Origin: Bacteroidaceae bacterium
GTDB lineage: Bacteria > Bacteroidota > Bacteroidia > Bacteroidales > Bacteroidaceae
Assembly (NCBI GenBank): GCA_017615245.1
Contig: JAGAAL010000049.1
Location: forward strand, 1 to 64,000
Direction: 5' to 3'
Length of the DNA: 64,000 bases
The notes under the pieces are model-generated. The model was not told where the DNA came from. It was given only the letters and a program-made list of their open reading frames with translations, and did no database searches. The translations under genes and the position numbers were made by a program. Below, piece by piece: positions 24,758-33,021 of this stretch. Every line of letters starts with the position of its first letter. The first letter of the stretch is position 1.

Positions 24758-27250
24758 ATGAAATGGAATAATATGAATATGAAAAGAATAGCGCTTATAG
24801 TTGCCTTGATGCTGGCGTTGACAGCGCAGGCTCAAGTACAATTTACTACACCTACAACGGTATTTGTGATGCACAGCAGCGGTAACCATTTGAAGATGGC
24901 AAGCGACTATGGCGGTCAGTTGGAAGCCGCAACGATATCGAATCCCCAGCAGATGACCATCGTTCCCGATGGAGAAGGCTATTATTATATAAAGGAGAGT
25001 TCCGGGCGCTATCTCTCGAAACTGAATACATGGAACACGTCGTTCGTCACAGCCAACACCAGCGACGACACACGTTTCTCATTTGAGCAGGCCCAAGGTT
25101 CCTATATCCGTATTCGATGTAAAGGAAATAACGCTTGCTTGGGAACCGACAATAACGATGCCGGCTCAAAGGTGTATTCCGACAAGAACGGTTCGGACAT
25201 GAAGCACTTCTGGTATTTTAGCGACAAAGTAAACGGAACCCTACCAACGGACACACTCTCCTATGCGGTATTCCCAACGGTTGTCCGTCAGAAGTTCGAC
25301 GGTTGGGGGGTATCACTTTGCTGGTGGGCTGGTCAGTGCGGCAAGTGGACGGACAAGAAGATTGACGAGATTGTGACGTGGATGGTCAGTCCTACCGGAT
25401 TGAACTACAGCCATTTCCGATATAACATAGGAGGTGGCGACGACCCGGAGCACAAGAACTGCGACCCGCATCACATGGCTGGCGGCAAGGGTCTGAGGGC
25501 GGAGATGGAAGGCTTCAAGGACTTCTCTGGTGACGAATATCACTGGGATCGCGACGAGGCGCAGCGTAAGATTATGCTGAAGATTAAGGAGAAACGGCCC
25601 GATGCAGTCTTCGAGGCGTTCAGCAACTCATGCCCTTACTACATGACCTACAGCGGATGCGTGAGTGGTAATACCGACGGAGGCAAGGACAACCTGAAGC
25701 CCGAGTACTACGAGGAGTTTGCCCACTATCTCGTCGATGTATGTAAGCATTACAAGGACGAGTACGACATCGAGTTCAAGACGTTGGAGCCATTCAATGA
25801 GTCGGTAACTGGATTTTGGTATGCTAACGGTGTGCAGGAAGGCTGTCATTTCGACTATGCGTCGCAGGTCAAGTTCGTCAAGGTATTGAAGCCGATTCTC
25901 GACCAGTCGGGACTCAACACGGTTATCTCGGCCTCCGACGAGACCAACGTGGGACTGGCAGTCAATGGCTACAAGGCATTCAAACAAAACGGTGCGCTCA
26001 AGATGTTGGGACAATGGAACACCCACACCTATTCGGGCAGCAATGCCGACCGAGTCCACATGGCCTTCTTGGCTCATCAGGACAACATGCCGCTCTGGAT
26101 GAGCGAAGTGGGAGCAGGCGGCAATGGCATCGGAGGCAACTTGAGCCTTACCCAGAAGCTGTTTGACGACATGCGCTACCTGCAGCCTGAGACCTGGATC
26201 GACTGGCAATATATGGAGGAAGCTAACGACCAATGGTGTACCATCCGAGGGAGCTTCAGCAACCAGACCTATGACAAAGTGAAGAACTTCTACGTGCGTC
26301 AGCAATGCTCACGCTTTATCAAACACGGCTACAACATCGTGGCATCGCTCTGCGACCAGTCGCTGGCTGCCATGAACGAAGCACAGGACACGCTTGTGCT
26401 CGTACTGCTCAACGAAGGTAGTCTTACATACCATCGTGTCGATCTGTCACAGTTTGCAAGTCTGCCTGCATCAAATGCCATTAAGGCCTATCGTACATCA
26501 TCAAATGAAAATCTGAAGAGTGTGAGGGACTTCAAGCTTGACAGTTCTACGATGCTTGTCAAACTTCCTGCACAGAGCCTCACCACCCTCATACTGCCCG
26601 TCGGCGGTGTGGCAAACGAACCGCAAATCGTGGCCGAACGCGAATACATCATCGTGCCGCGTCACAACCTGACCGCGGCATTGACTGCAGGAGAAAGCGG
26701 ACAAATCACCATAGAAAACATCACGTATGATGACGGACAGAGATGGAAGCTCATAGCTCAAGGTAATAACTTCATGCTCGAAAACGCACGTGGACAGCGA
26801 CTTACATCATTCCGTTCGTCAGGCTCATCGAAACTGACGGCGCAGACAGCAACATCCAGCGAACAGCAGTTCATGATTGAGGCTATCGACCTGCCATATT
26901 ATAAAATCTCACTGGCTCGCAATCGCAGCTACGCCCTCGACCTCAGCAATGCCAACAGCAATCCAGGCACCACCGTATGTACGTGGCAATACACAGCCGA
27001 TACCGACATGCCAACCCATCGCCAATGGATGCTTTGTCCTCTGCGCATTCAGGGTGAAGATACCGGCATCAGCCAGCTTTCCACTAAGTCGGCGGACCGA
27101 ACAACCGTCTATGCCGATGGGGTGTATGATCTGACGGGTCGACGTCTTATGAGTGGCAGCGTTGCTGATAATGTCCTACGGCAATTGCCTGGTGGCATCT
27201 ACGTTATCTATAGAAACGGAGAAAGAATAAAGGTATATTTGGATAATTAA
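24758..27250 (+). CDS. Glycoside hydrolase family 30 exoenzyme
   Basis: The protein is 830 residues if read from ATG 24758; in-frame ATGs at 24773 and 24779 give equally good signal peptides (MKRIALIVALMLALTAQAQ), so the exact start is open. A beta-trefoil-like stretch covers about 20-150. The GH30 (beta/alpha)8 barrel then covers about 165-520, with acid/base Glu348 in LEPFNES and nucleophile Glu450 in LWMSEVGAGG, followed by the side beta domain and a C-terminal lectin-like region (about 620-770). GH30 includes endo-beta-1,6-galactanases, glucosylceramidases and xylanases; the exact substrate is not readable. The tail VYDLTGRRLM ... GIYVIYRNGERIKVY is shared with other exoproteins. Confidence 0.9.
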   Translation: MKWNNMNMKRIALIVALMLALTAQAQVQFTTPTTVFVMHSSGNHLKMASDYGGQLEAATISNPQQMTIVPDGEGYYYIKESSGRYLSKLNTWNTSFVTANTSDDTRFSFEQAQGSYIRIRCKGNNACLGTDNNDAGSKVYSDKNGSDMKHFWYFSDKVNGTLPTDTLSYAVFPTVVRQKFDGWGVSLCWWAGQCGKWTDKKIDEIVTWMVSPTGLNYSHFRYNIGGGDDPEHKNCDPHHMAGGKGLRAEMEGFKDFSGDEYHWDRDEAQRKIMLKIKEKRPDAVFEAFSNSCPYYMTYSGCVSGNTDGGKDNLKPEYYEEFAHYLVDVCKHYKDEYDIEFKTLEPFNESVTGFWYANGVQEGCHFDYASQVKFVKVLKPILDQSGLNTVISASDETNVGLAVNGYKAFKQNGALKMLGQWNTHTYSGSNADRVHMAFLAHQDNMPLWMSEVGAGGNGIGGNLSLTQKLFDDMRYLQPETWIDWQYMEEANDQWCTIRGSFSNQTYDKVKNFYVRQQCSRFIKHGYNIVASLCDQSLAAMNEAQDTLVLVLLNEGSLTYHRVDLSQFASLPASNAIKAYRTSSNENLKSVRDFKLDSSTMLVKLPAQSLTTLILPVGGVANEPQIVAEREYIIVPRHNLTAALTAGESGQITIENITYDDGQRWKLIAQGNNFMLENARGQRLTSFRSSGSSKLTAQTATSSEQQFMIEAIDLPYYKISLARNRSYALDLSNANSNPGTTVCTWQYTADTDMPTHRQWMLCPLRIQGEDTGISQLSTKSADRTTVYADGVYDLTGRRLMSGSVADNVLRQLPGGIYVIYRNGERIKVYLDN

Positions 27251-27270
27251 AAAACTGCGGGTTAAAGAAC

Positions 27271-27308
27271 AAAAAAGGCTGAAAGTGTGTTGCTTTCAGC
27301 TTTTTTTT
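27271..27308 (+). terminator. Rho-independent terminator of the GH30 gene
   Basis: GCTGAAAG and CTTTCAGC form a perfect stem followed by eight T, 20 bases after the stop codon. Confidence 0.92.
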
Positions 27309-27373
27309 GCAAATAATGGTAATTTGTAAATGGCCGAATGGCAAATTATTATTACTTTTGCACACCTAATTAA

Positions 27374-27826
27374 ATGTTTATGTCAATCAGTAACGCTTCA
27401 ACATCGGGTCTTCGTACTGCAATCGAGCAGGCAGTGAATCATTTTGTACAGGATGACGACTTTTTGGTTGTCACCGATTTCCATCTGCATCTTGACGCTG
27501 ATACCGGCGAAGTGGCTATCGCCGACGATACCGAGATGACTATTTCTTCTGCCATTGTGGAAGAATGGGTCGATCTGGACGGTGACGAGGATATGGAAGC
27601 GATGGCTCGCGAACTGAAGTCGATACTGAGTGCAATGTCAGCCGAGGGAGCATTCGAACATGTCAGCGTGTCGAAGCCGTTCTCCTTCGTGCTCGAAGAC
27701 GACAATCAGGAGACCATCGATGAACTCTTTTATGTAGACGAGGACCTTATCATCCTTAGCGACGATTTGCTGAAAGACATGGATAAAGACCTCGATGACT
27801 TCTTCGAGAAACTGATGAAAGAATAA
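27374..27826 (+). CDS. Acidic cytosolic protein of unknown function
   Basis: The 150-residue protein is very acidic, with Asp/Glu clusters such as DLDGDEDMEAMARELK and DMDKDLDDFFEKLMKE. It has no signal peptide or membrane segment. A second ATG at 27380 is equally possible as start. TACTTTTG at 27353-27360 is a usable -7 box. I do not recognise the family; it ends at the bidirectional hairpin shared with purU and is convergent with it. Confidence 0.75.
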   Translation: MFMSISNASTSGLRTAIEQAVNHFVQDDDFLVVTDFHLHLDADTGEVAIADDTEMTISSAIVEEWVDLDGDEDMEAMARELKSILSAMSAEGAFEHVSVSKPFSFVLEDDNQETIDELFYVDEDLIILSDDLLKDMDKDLDDFFEKLMKE

Positions 27827-27850
27827 AACGTTGAAAGTTATAAACAAAAA

Positions 27851-27886
27851 AACAATCATCCTCAACTGAAGATGATTGTTTTGTTT
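27851..27886. terminator. Bidirectional terminator between the acidic protein gene and purU
   Basis: AACAATCATC and GATGATTGTT pair perfectly around a 10-base loop. T-rich tracts follow on both strands. The purU stop codon lies inside the loop. Confidence 0.85.
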
Positions 27887-28725
27887 TTGTAGGTCAGGAT
27901 TTTGCGTTCCACATGTTTCTTGACGGCACGTGAGAGGACTATCTTTTCGAGGTCTTTTCCTTTGAGAACAAGTGTCTCGGGTGTGTCTTTGTGGGTGATG
28001 CGAACGACATCCTGTTCGATGATTGGTCCTGCATCGAGGTCGGCTGTCACGTAGTGGCTGGTGGCTCCGATGATTTTCACTCCACGCTGGTAGGCCTGAT
28101 GGTAGGGTTTGGCTCCGATGAATGCCGGAAGGAACGAGTGGTGGATGTTGATAATCTTGTTGGGGTAGGCCTTAATCATCTCGTCGGATATGATTTGCAT
28201 GTAGCGTGCGAGGACGATGAAGGTGACCCGCTTTTCTTTCAGCAACTCCATCTCGGCTTGTTCGACTTCACGTTTGTTCGACCAGTCTTTCTCTATCTTC
28301 CATACATAATATGGTATGCCGAACTGCTCAGCTACGGGGCGCAGGTCTTCGTGGTTTGACACGATGCAGGGGATGTCGACATCGAGTTCGCCTGCCTGAT
28401 AGCGCGCTAGCAGGTCGTAGAGACAGTGGTTCATCTTCGATACAAAGAGTGCCATACGTGGGCGTTTGTTGCCGAAGTAAAGGCTGAACTGCATATCGTA
28501 GCGCTGTGCATAGAGGGTGCGGATGTATTCTTCGAGCTTTTCGGCTGGTACGAGGAACTTCTCGAGTGTCCACTCTACGCGCATGAAGAAATGTTCTTCG
28601 ATGTGGTCAACATACTGGTCAAGATAGATGATGTTACCGTTGTTGTCGGTGATGAATTTTGTGATTTCCGTAATGATTCCCTGCTTGTCGGGGCAGTGGA
28701 GCAGTAGGATTGCTGTTTGTTTCAT
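27862..28725 (-). CDS. purU: Formyltetrahydrofolate deformylase
   Basis: The 287-residue cytosolic enzyme has an N-terminal ACT domain (about 1-80; LLLHCPDKQGIITEITKF) and a formyltransferase-fold domain (about 90-280). The conserved catalytic region is NIHHSFLPAFIGAKPYHQAY followed by GATSHYVTADLDAGPII. It hydrolyses 10-formyl-THF to THF and formate, balancing one-carbon pools and supplying formate to purine synthesis. It starts six bases after the stop of the TPR gene, the last in a long co-directional run that begins with the efflux genes. Confidence 0.97.
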   Translation of the reverse strand: MKQTAILLLHCPDKQGIITEITKFITDNNGNIIYLDQYVDHIEEHFFMRVEWTLEKFLVPAEKLEEYIRTLYAQRYDMQFSLYFGNKRPRMALFVSKMNHCLYDLLARYQAGELDVDIPCIVSNHEDLRPVAEQFGIPYYVWKIEKDWSNKREVEQAEMELLKEKRVTFIVLARYMQIISDEMIKAYPNKIINIHHSFLPAFIGAKPYHQAYQRGVKIIGATSHYVTADLDAGPIIEQDVVRITHKDTPETLVLKGKDLEKIVLSRAVKKHVERKILTYKNKTIIFS

Positions 28726-28731
28726 TTTCTT

Positions 28732-30522
28732 TTATTTTTTATTTTTTCTGCTTTGTTTCATGATGCTATATGCTTGATAGACGCCGAGTTCGCCTGCCTT
28801 GCTCAGATCGCTGGCTGCTGCTGTGTGGTTTTCGGCAAAGAGGTAGAGCAGGCCGCGGTTGAACCATGCCATTGCGAATTGTGGTTTGCGTTCGACTGCA
28901 TGGGTGAGTTGCTCGATGGCATCGGCAGACTTTCCTTGTAGGGCGAGGGTGTAGGCATAGTTGTAATAGGCTTCAGCAAATTGTGGAGCGCTATCGATGC
29001 AGCGTTTGAAATATTCGGCTGCCTGTGATATAAGCCCCAGTCCACGATCGCTTTGCTGGGGTAGGGTGGTTACCTTGGTCGTCCCGATGGTTGGTTGGGG
29101 ATTGTTTCCTACATTCAGTCGCACTTCGTCGGCTTGCATGCATAGTTCGATTCCTTTGCGGAAATCGTCGACGACTTGTTCCGTGAGGCCATACGCCTCG
29201 ATGGTGTAGTCGTTGAGTACGCTCTCTGTCGCGACGTTTTCGTTTTCGTTGAGTACGATGATGGGCAGCAGTTTCATCTCGCTAGCCTTGTTCTGTATCT
29301 TTCCGCGGAACTCTTCATCGTAGACTTTCGAGTCGTCTTCCTCGACCAGTTGCTGATAGTCGTCGAGATCGACCTGCGACTTCTTTCGTGTGCGGTTCTT
29401 CTGGCTGTTGGTAGGGGTGGAGTAGCCGTATCGATGGGCGATATTCTCTCGCAGGATATGTTCTTCGTCCTTCAAGGCTCCCTTGGTATCACCTATTTTC
29501 CGTCGTGCTTCGGCACGCAGCTGATAGCCGTAGAGAAACTTAGGAAACTCCTCAATTACTTTCGTGTAGTCGCGTATTGCGGACTGATAATCGCCTGTCT
29601 GGTCGTAGAGTCGGGCACGATTGAAGAGTGTCATGACGTCATCGGGGTCGCGTTCGAGGATGAAGTCGAAGTCTTCGATGGCTTTGTTGTCTTCACCTAC
29701 GGATGCACGTAGCAGTCCACGGTTGTAGTGACCGATGAAATTCGTGGGGTCGATATCGAGTGCTAAGTCGTAGTCGGCCATCGCTCCACGATAGTTGTTC
29801 TGTTGATACCGACAGAGTGCACGGTTGATGATGTTGCGCACTTGTTTGGGCTTAATACGTATGGCTTCGTTGAGCGATGATTCGGCCTCTGCATATTCCT
29901 CACGATGCATCAGCATTGCTGCTTTGGTTGATAGCGCATACATATCGTAGGGGTCCACATCGAGGGCTTTGTCGGTATATTGCTCTGCTGCGATGGTGTC
30001 GCCTTGTTTGAGCAGCACTTCCGTTTTCAGCAGATAGCCGTCTGCGTATTTAGGCCATTTGGCAATAAACCGTACCAATGCGGAATCGGCTCTTTCCAGA
30101 CTGTCGACCTCCAGATAGCACAAAACCAGATTGTGCCAGATGGAACGGTTGCTGTCATCGATACGAATGGCTTCTTCATAATCGAGTGCGGCACCCATAT
30201 AGTCTTGCAGGTTGATGCGCGAAAGACCTCGCACCTCGTAAGAATTGACGTAATAGGGGTTGAGGTTGATGGACTTGCTGCAATCGACTTCCGCTCCCGT
30301 ATAGTCTTCTAAGTAGAACTTTGCCAGTCCGCGGAAGAAATACGGTTCGTACAGATAGGGTTTGGCTGAGATGACCTGACTGAAGTACTGAATGGACAGC
30401 GCATAGTCATCATACGATAGGGCGTTACGTCCAATCAACATCATACGCTCAGCATTGATCTGTGCCGAGAGTAGCAATGAACAACCCCACATAAGCAGGG
30501 CGATGACTGAACGAAATTTCAT
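28732..30522 (-). CDS. Exported tetratricopeptide-repeat protein
   Basis: The 596-residue protein has a signal peptide (MKFRSVIALLMWGCSLLLSA). About ten TPR units fill residues 25-345 (PYFFRGLAKFYLEDYTGAEV, YADGYLLKTEVLLKQGDTIA, GDYQSAIRDYTKVIEEFPKF). A charged linker and a less structured region span about 350-470, and two more TPRs lie near the C-terminus (about 500-580). It is likely a periplasmic scaffold, but no partner is identifiable. It lies 25 bases downstream of def and just before purU. Confidence 0.9.
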   Translation of the reverse strand: MKFRSVIALLMWGCSLLLSAQINAERMMLIGRNALSYDDYALSIQYFSQVISAKPYLYEPYFFRGLAKFYLEDYTGAEVDCSKSINLNPYYVNSYEVRGLSRINLQDYMGAALDYEEAIRIDDSNRSIWHNLVLCYLEVDSLERADSALVRFIAKWPKYADGYLLKTEVLLKQGDTIAAEQYTDKALDVDPYDMYALSTKAAMLMHREEYAEAESSLNEAIRIKPKQVRNIINRALCRYQQNNYRGAMADYDLALDIDPTNFIGHYNRGLLRASVGEDNKAIEDFDFILERDPDDVMTLFNRARLYDQTGDYQSAIRDYTKVIEEFPKFLYGYQLRAEARRKIGDTKGALKDEEHILRENIAHRYGYSTPTNSQKNRTRKKSQVDLDDYQQLVEEDDSKVYDEEFRGKIQNKASEMKLLPIIVLNENENVATESVLNDYTIEAYGLTEQVVDDFRKGIELCMQADEVRLNVGNNPQPTIGTTKVTTLPQQSDRGLGLISQAAEYFKRCIDSAPQFAEAYYNYAYTLALQGKSADAIEQLTHAVERKPQFAMAWFNRGLLYLFAENHTAAASDLSKAGELGVYQAYSIMKQSRKNKK

Positions 30523-30547
30523 ATCCTAAAAGCCTTTTTAACCTATT

Positions 30548-31099
30548 TCAACCATGCTTCACCTTATACGCACAGTTTACCTTTCCCTTCGTCATAGCCA
30601 GCAGTTTCTTCTTTATCATCTGCTTACGCAGCGTAGACAGGTGGTCGACGAACAGTTTTCCTTCCAAGTGGTCGTACTCATGTTGAAATACACGTGCTGC
30701 GAATCCGTCTATCCATTCGTCGTGGGGTTGAAGATGCTCGTCGATATAGGTGACGTGTACGGATTTCGGACGTCGCACACTTTCGTGAATGCCTGGCACG
30801 CTGAGACATCCTTCTTCGATGACTTCTGTCTCGTCGCTCACCTCCACAATCTGTGGATTGATGTATGCATGCAGGAAGCCTTCGTATTCGGGGTAGTCGT
30901 CTTTCAGAACGTCAAGATCAACAACAAACAGGCGGATGGAGAGTCCCACCTGCGGAGCCGCGAGACCTACTCCGTCGGCTTTCTGCATGGTTTCGAACAT
31001 GTTCTGAATCAGTTCCTGAAGGTTGGGATAGTCAGTCGTAATCTCTTCCGTATCTTTACGGAGTATAGGCTGACCGAATATGTACATTGGTAATACCAT
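30548..31099 (-). CDS. def: Peptide deformylase
   Basis: The 183-residue enzyme removes the N-formyl group from new proteins. All three motifs are present: GVGLAAPQVG, EEGCLSVPG (metal-binding Cys) and FQHEYDHLEG (HExxH). Length and motifs fit a type I enzyme. It lies 57 bases after ruvX in the same run of genes. The ruvX-def-TPR order is a Bacteroidales arrangement I have seen before, recalled rather than checked. Confidence 0.98.
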   Translation of the reverse strand: MVLPMYIFGQPILRKDTEEITTDYPNLQELIQNMFETMQKADGVGLAAPQVGLSIRLFVVDLDVLKDDYPEYEGFLHAYINPQIVEVSDETEVIEEGCLSVPGIHESVRRPKSVHVTYIDEHLQPHDEWIDGFAARVFQHEYDHLEGKLFVDHLSTLRKQMIKKKLLAMTKGKVNCAYKVKHG

Positions 31100-31156
31100 A
31101 ATGCTATATAATTTGTTATTATTAACCCCTCGTAAATCTCTCCGAAAAGGAGATGT

Positions 31157-31612
31157 TCAATTACCCCCGCCATAAAGGGAGGGGGATGGGGAGAGGGTCT
31201 TTGTCTTGCTTTCTAAATAGTCTTGCAGGATAATGGTGGCACTGATTTTGTCGACGAGTGCTTTGTCCTGTCGTGCTTTGCGACTGATGCCGCTCTCGAT
31301 AATGGCTCGGTGGGCGAGTACCGATGTGAAGCGTTCGTCGTACAGTTCTACGGTGATGTCGGGATAGAGCTTGCGCAAACGGTTTACGAAGGGCGTGATG
31401 CGTTTCATGTTCTCCGACTCTTCTCCATTCGTTTGTTTGGGATAGCCCACCACGATGCGCTCTACCTGCTCCTTCGAGAGATAGTCGGCAATGAAGTCAA
31501 GCAGCTGTGGGGTATTGACTGTAGTCAGCCCGTTGGCAATCATCTGTAGGGGGTCGGACACAGCGATACCTGTTCGCTTCTGCCCATAGTCTATCGACAT
31601 GATTCGTGCCAT
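31157..31612 (-). CDS. ruvX: Putative Holliday junction resolvase (YqgF/RuvX family)
   Basis: The protein is 151 residues from ATG 31612, which overlaps the TolC-family stop as TGATG; an upstream in-frame start inside that gene is rejected. RNase H-fold motifs are present: MSIDYGQKRTGIAVSDP with the catalytic Asp, VVGYP, ELYDERFTS and DKISATIILQDYLE with the last acidic residue. The family resolves junctions or processes pre-16S rRNA. The last dozen residues (TLSPSPSLYGGGN) come from a GA-rich dispersed word (31160-31200) and extend past the normal family end. Confidence 0.93.
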   Translation of the reverse strand: MARIMSIDYGQKRTGIAVSDPLQMIANGLTTVNTPQLLDFIADYLSKEQVERIVVGYPKQTNGEESENMKRITPFVNRLRKLYPDITVELYDERFTSVLAHRAIIESGISRKARQDKALVDKISATIILQDYLESKTKTLSPSPSLYGGGN

Positions 31613-33021
31613 CAGCGATTGATTTCTCCTTTCGACTTCTGATACTTTAGCCAAGCTAACTGATACTGACATATTGCATCAACCTTGGATGCATAGCAGT
31701 TTTGCCAGAGTGCCTGTGCTTCCAGATGGTCGGAGAGGGTCTCCGTACCCACTTCGTATTGTTGTTTCGACAATCGCATGTTTTCCTCAGCCTGCTTGAG
31801 TGCAGAGGTGGTGAAGGTTACAATCTTTTCTGCCTCTTCCACATTATTGAGTGCCTGCTGCTGTTCCAGCATCATCTTCTCGTTCAGATCTTCCTGTTCC
31901 AAGCGTGCAATCTGTCGCTTGGTCTTCGCCGCCCTGATTTTATTGGTGTTCTCACCAAAGGTGAGGAGAGGAATTTTTACGCCGATACCGATTGATGCTG
32001 ATGCTCCGTCGATGAGTTTCTTGCCTGCGAGTTCTGCTCCGTTGGCATACATCACCCCTCCCGTCAGCACCACATTGGGCATGTAGTCGCTTCGTGTGAG
32101 AGCAATCTGCTTTTCGGCCAATTCTACTTTCTTGTTGAGCAGTTCGTACTCCTGACGTCCTGAGATGTTGATGGTCTTATCGGTATTGGGATGGAAGACA
32201 GTCTCTGACGTGTAGTCCTGATTCGCTACTTCGATATCAGAAGTCAGCGGACGTCCGATATAGTGACACAGGTTCATACGAGCCAGTCGGTAGGCATTCT
32301 CTGCCTTCGTGAGGTTCAGTTCGGCTTCGTTGAGTTTCACTTGTACCTTCATCTTATCGTTACGAGTTTTCAGTCCGTGCTTCACGGCATTATCTACCGT
32401 GCGGCTCAGCTCTTCCAACAGTTCCTTATATTTTTTTGCTACCTCAATCATCTCTTTTGCCTTGACGGCCAGGAAGTATGCCTCGCCTGTCTTGACGAGT
32501 ATCTCGTCTTTCGTGAGCGACACATTCAGTTCAGCCATATCACGTCCGATGAGCGACATGTTGTAAGCTGTCGTAATCTTACCGCCCATGTAGATGGGTT
32601 GTGTGAGCATCAGGCCACCCATGAATACGTTCTTCACTTTGTATTCCATCTTCTGGTCGGGGAAGTCGGCATACTGGTTCAGTGTGTAGCTTCCGTCTGC
32701 ATTCACAGTCACATTCGGTACGTATTGTCCGGCTGCTGCTACGTAGTTGTAGATGGGCAGATGTCCGCCAGTGATAGTGAAGTCGCCGTGAGCGGTAGAG
32801 TACAGGTCCATCGCCATGAGGTTCAGCCGTGGGTAGTAGTTCGATTTGTATGATTTGATATCGAATCCCATCTGTTCGACTTGTGCCTGTGATTTAGCGA
32901 TTTCTACGTTGTTCTGCAGGGCCATCTGCTGACAGGCCGACAGGGTCAGCACTTCCGACTGCGCCACACATAGGGTGGGGGCACTCAGCATCAGGATGGC
33001 ATATATGATATTTCGTTTCAT
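31612..33021 (-). CDS. TolC-family outer-membrane efflux channel
   Basis: The 469-residue protein has a signal peptide (about 1-20) and two outer-membrane efflux repeats rich in long helices (LSACQQMALQNNVEIAKSQA; ALNNVEEAEKIVTFTTSALK; LRLSKQQYEVGTETLSDHLE-like). It forms the outer-membrane exit duct of the RND pump encoded upstream, with which it overlaps by four bases. TolC is third in an adaptor-pump-channel operon. Confidence 0.95.
   Translation of the reverse strand: MKRNIIYAILMLSAPTLCVAQSEVLTLSACQQMALQNNVEIAKSQAQVEQMGFDIKSYKSNYYPRLNLMAMDLYSTAHGDFTITGGHLPIYNYVAAAGQYVPNVTVNADGSYTLNQYADFPDQKMEYKVKNVFMGGLMLTQPIYMGGKITTAYNMSLIGRDMAELNVSLTKDEILVKTGEAYFLAVKAKEMIEVAKKYKELLEELSRTVDNAVKHGLKTRNDKMKVQVKLNEAELNLTKAENAYRLARMNLCHYIGRPLTSDIEVANQDYTSETVFHPNTDKTINISGRQEYELLNKKVELAEKQIALTRSDYMPNVVLTGGVMYANGAELAGKKLIDGASASIGIGVKIPLLTFGENTNKIRAAKTKRQIARLEQEDLNEKMMLEQQQALNNVEEAEKIVTFTTSALKQAEENMRLSKQQYEVGTETLSDHLEAQALWQNCYASKVDAICQYQLAWLKYQKSKGEINR

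Noticed and set aside
31157..31672. Longer ruvX start 60 bases upstream
   Set aside because: It would lie inside the TolC-family gene; ATG 31612 gives the normal family N-terminus (MARIMSIDYG).
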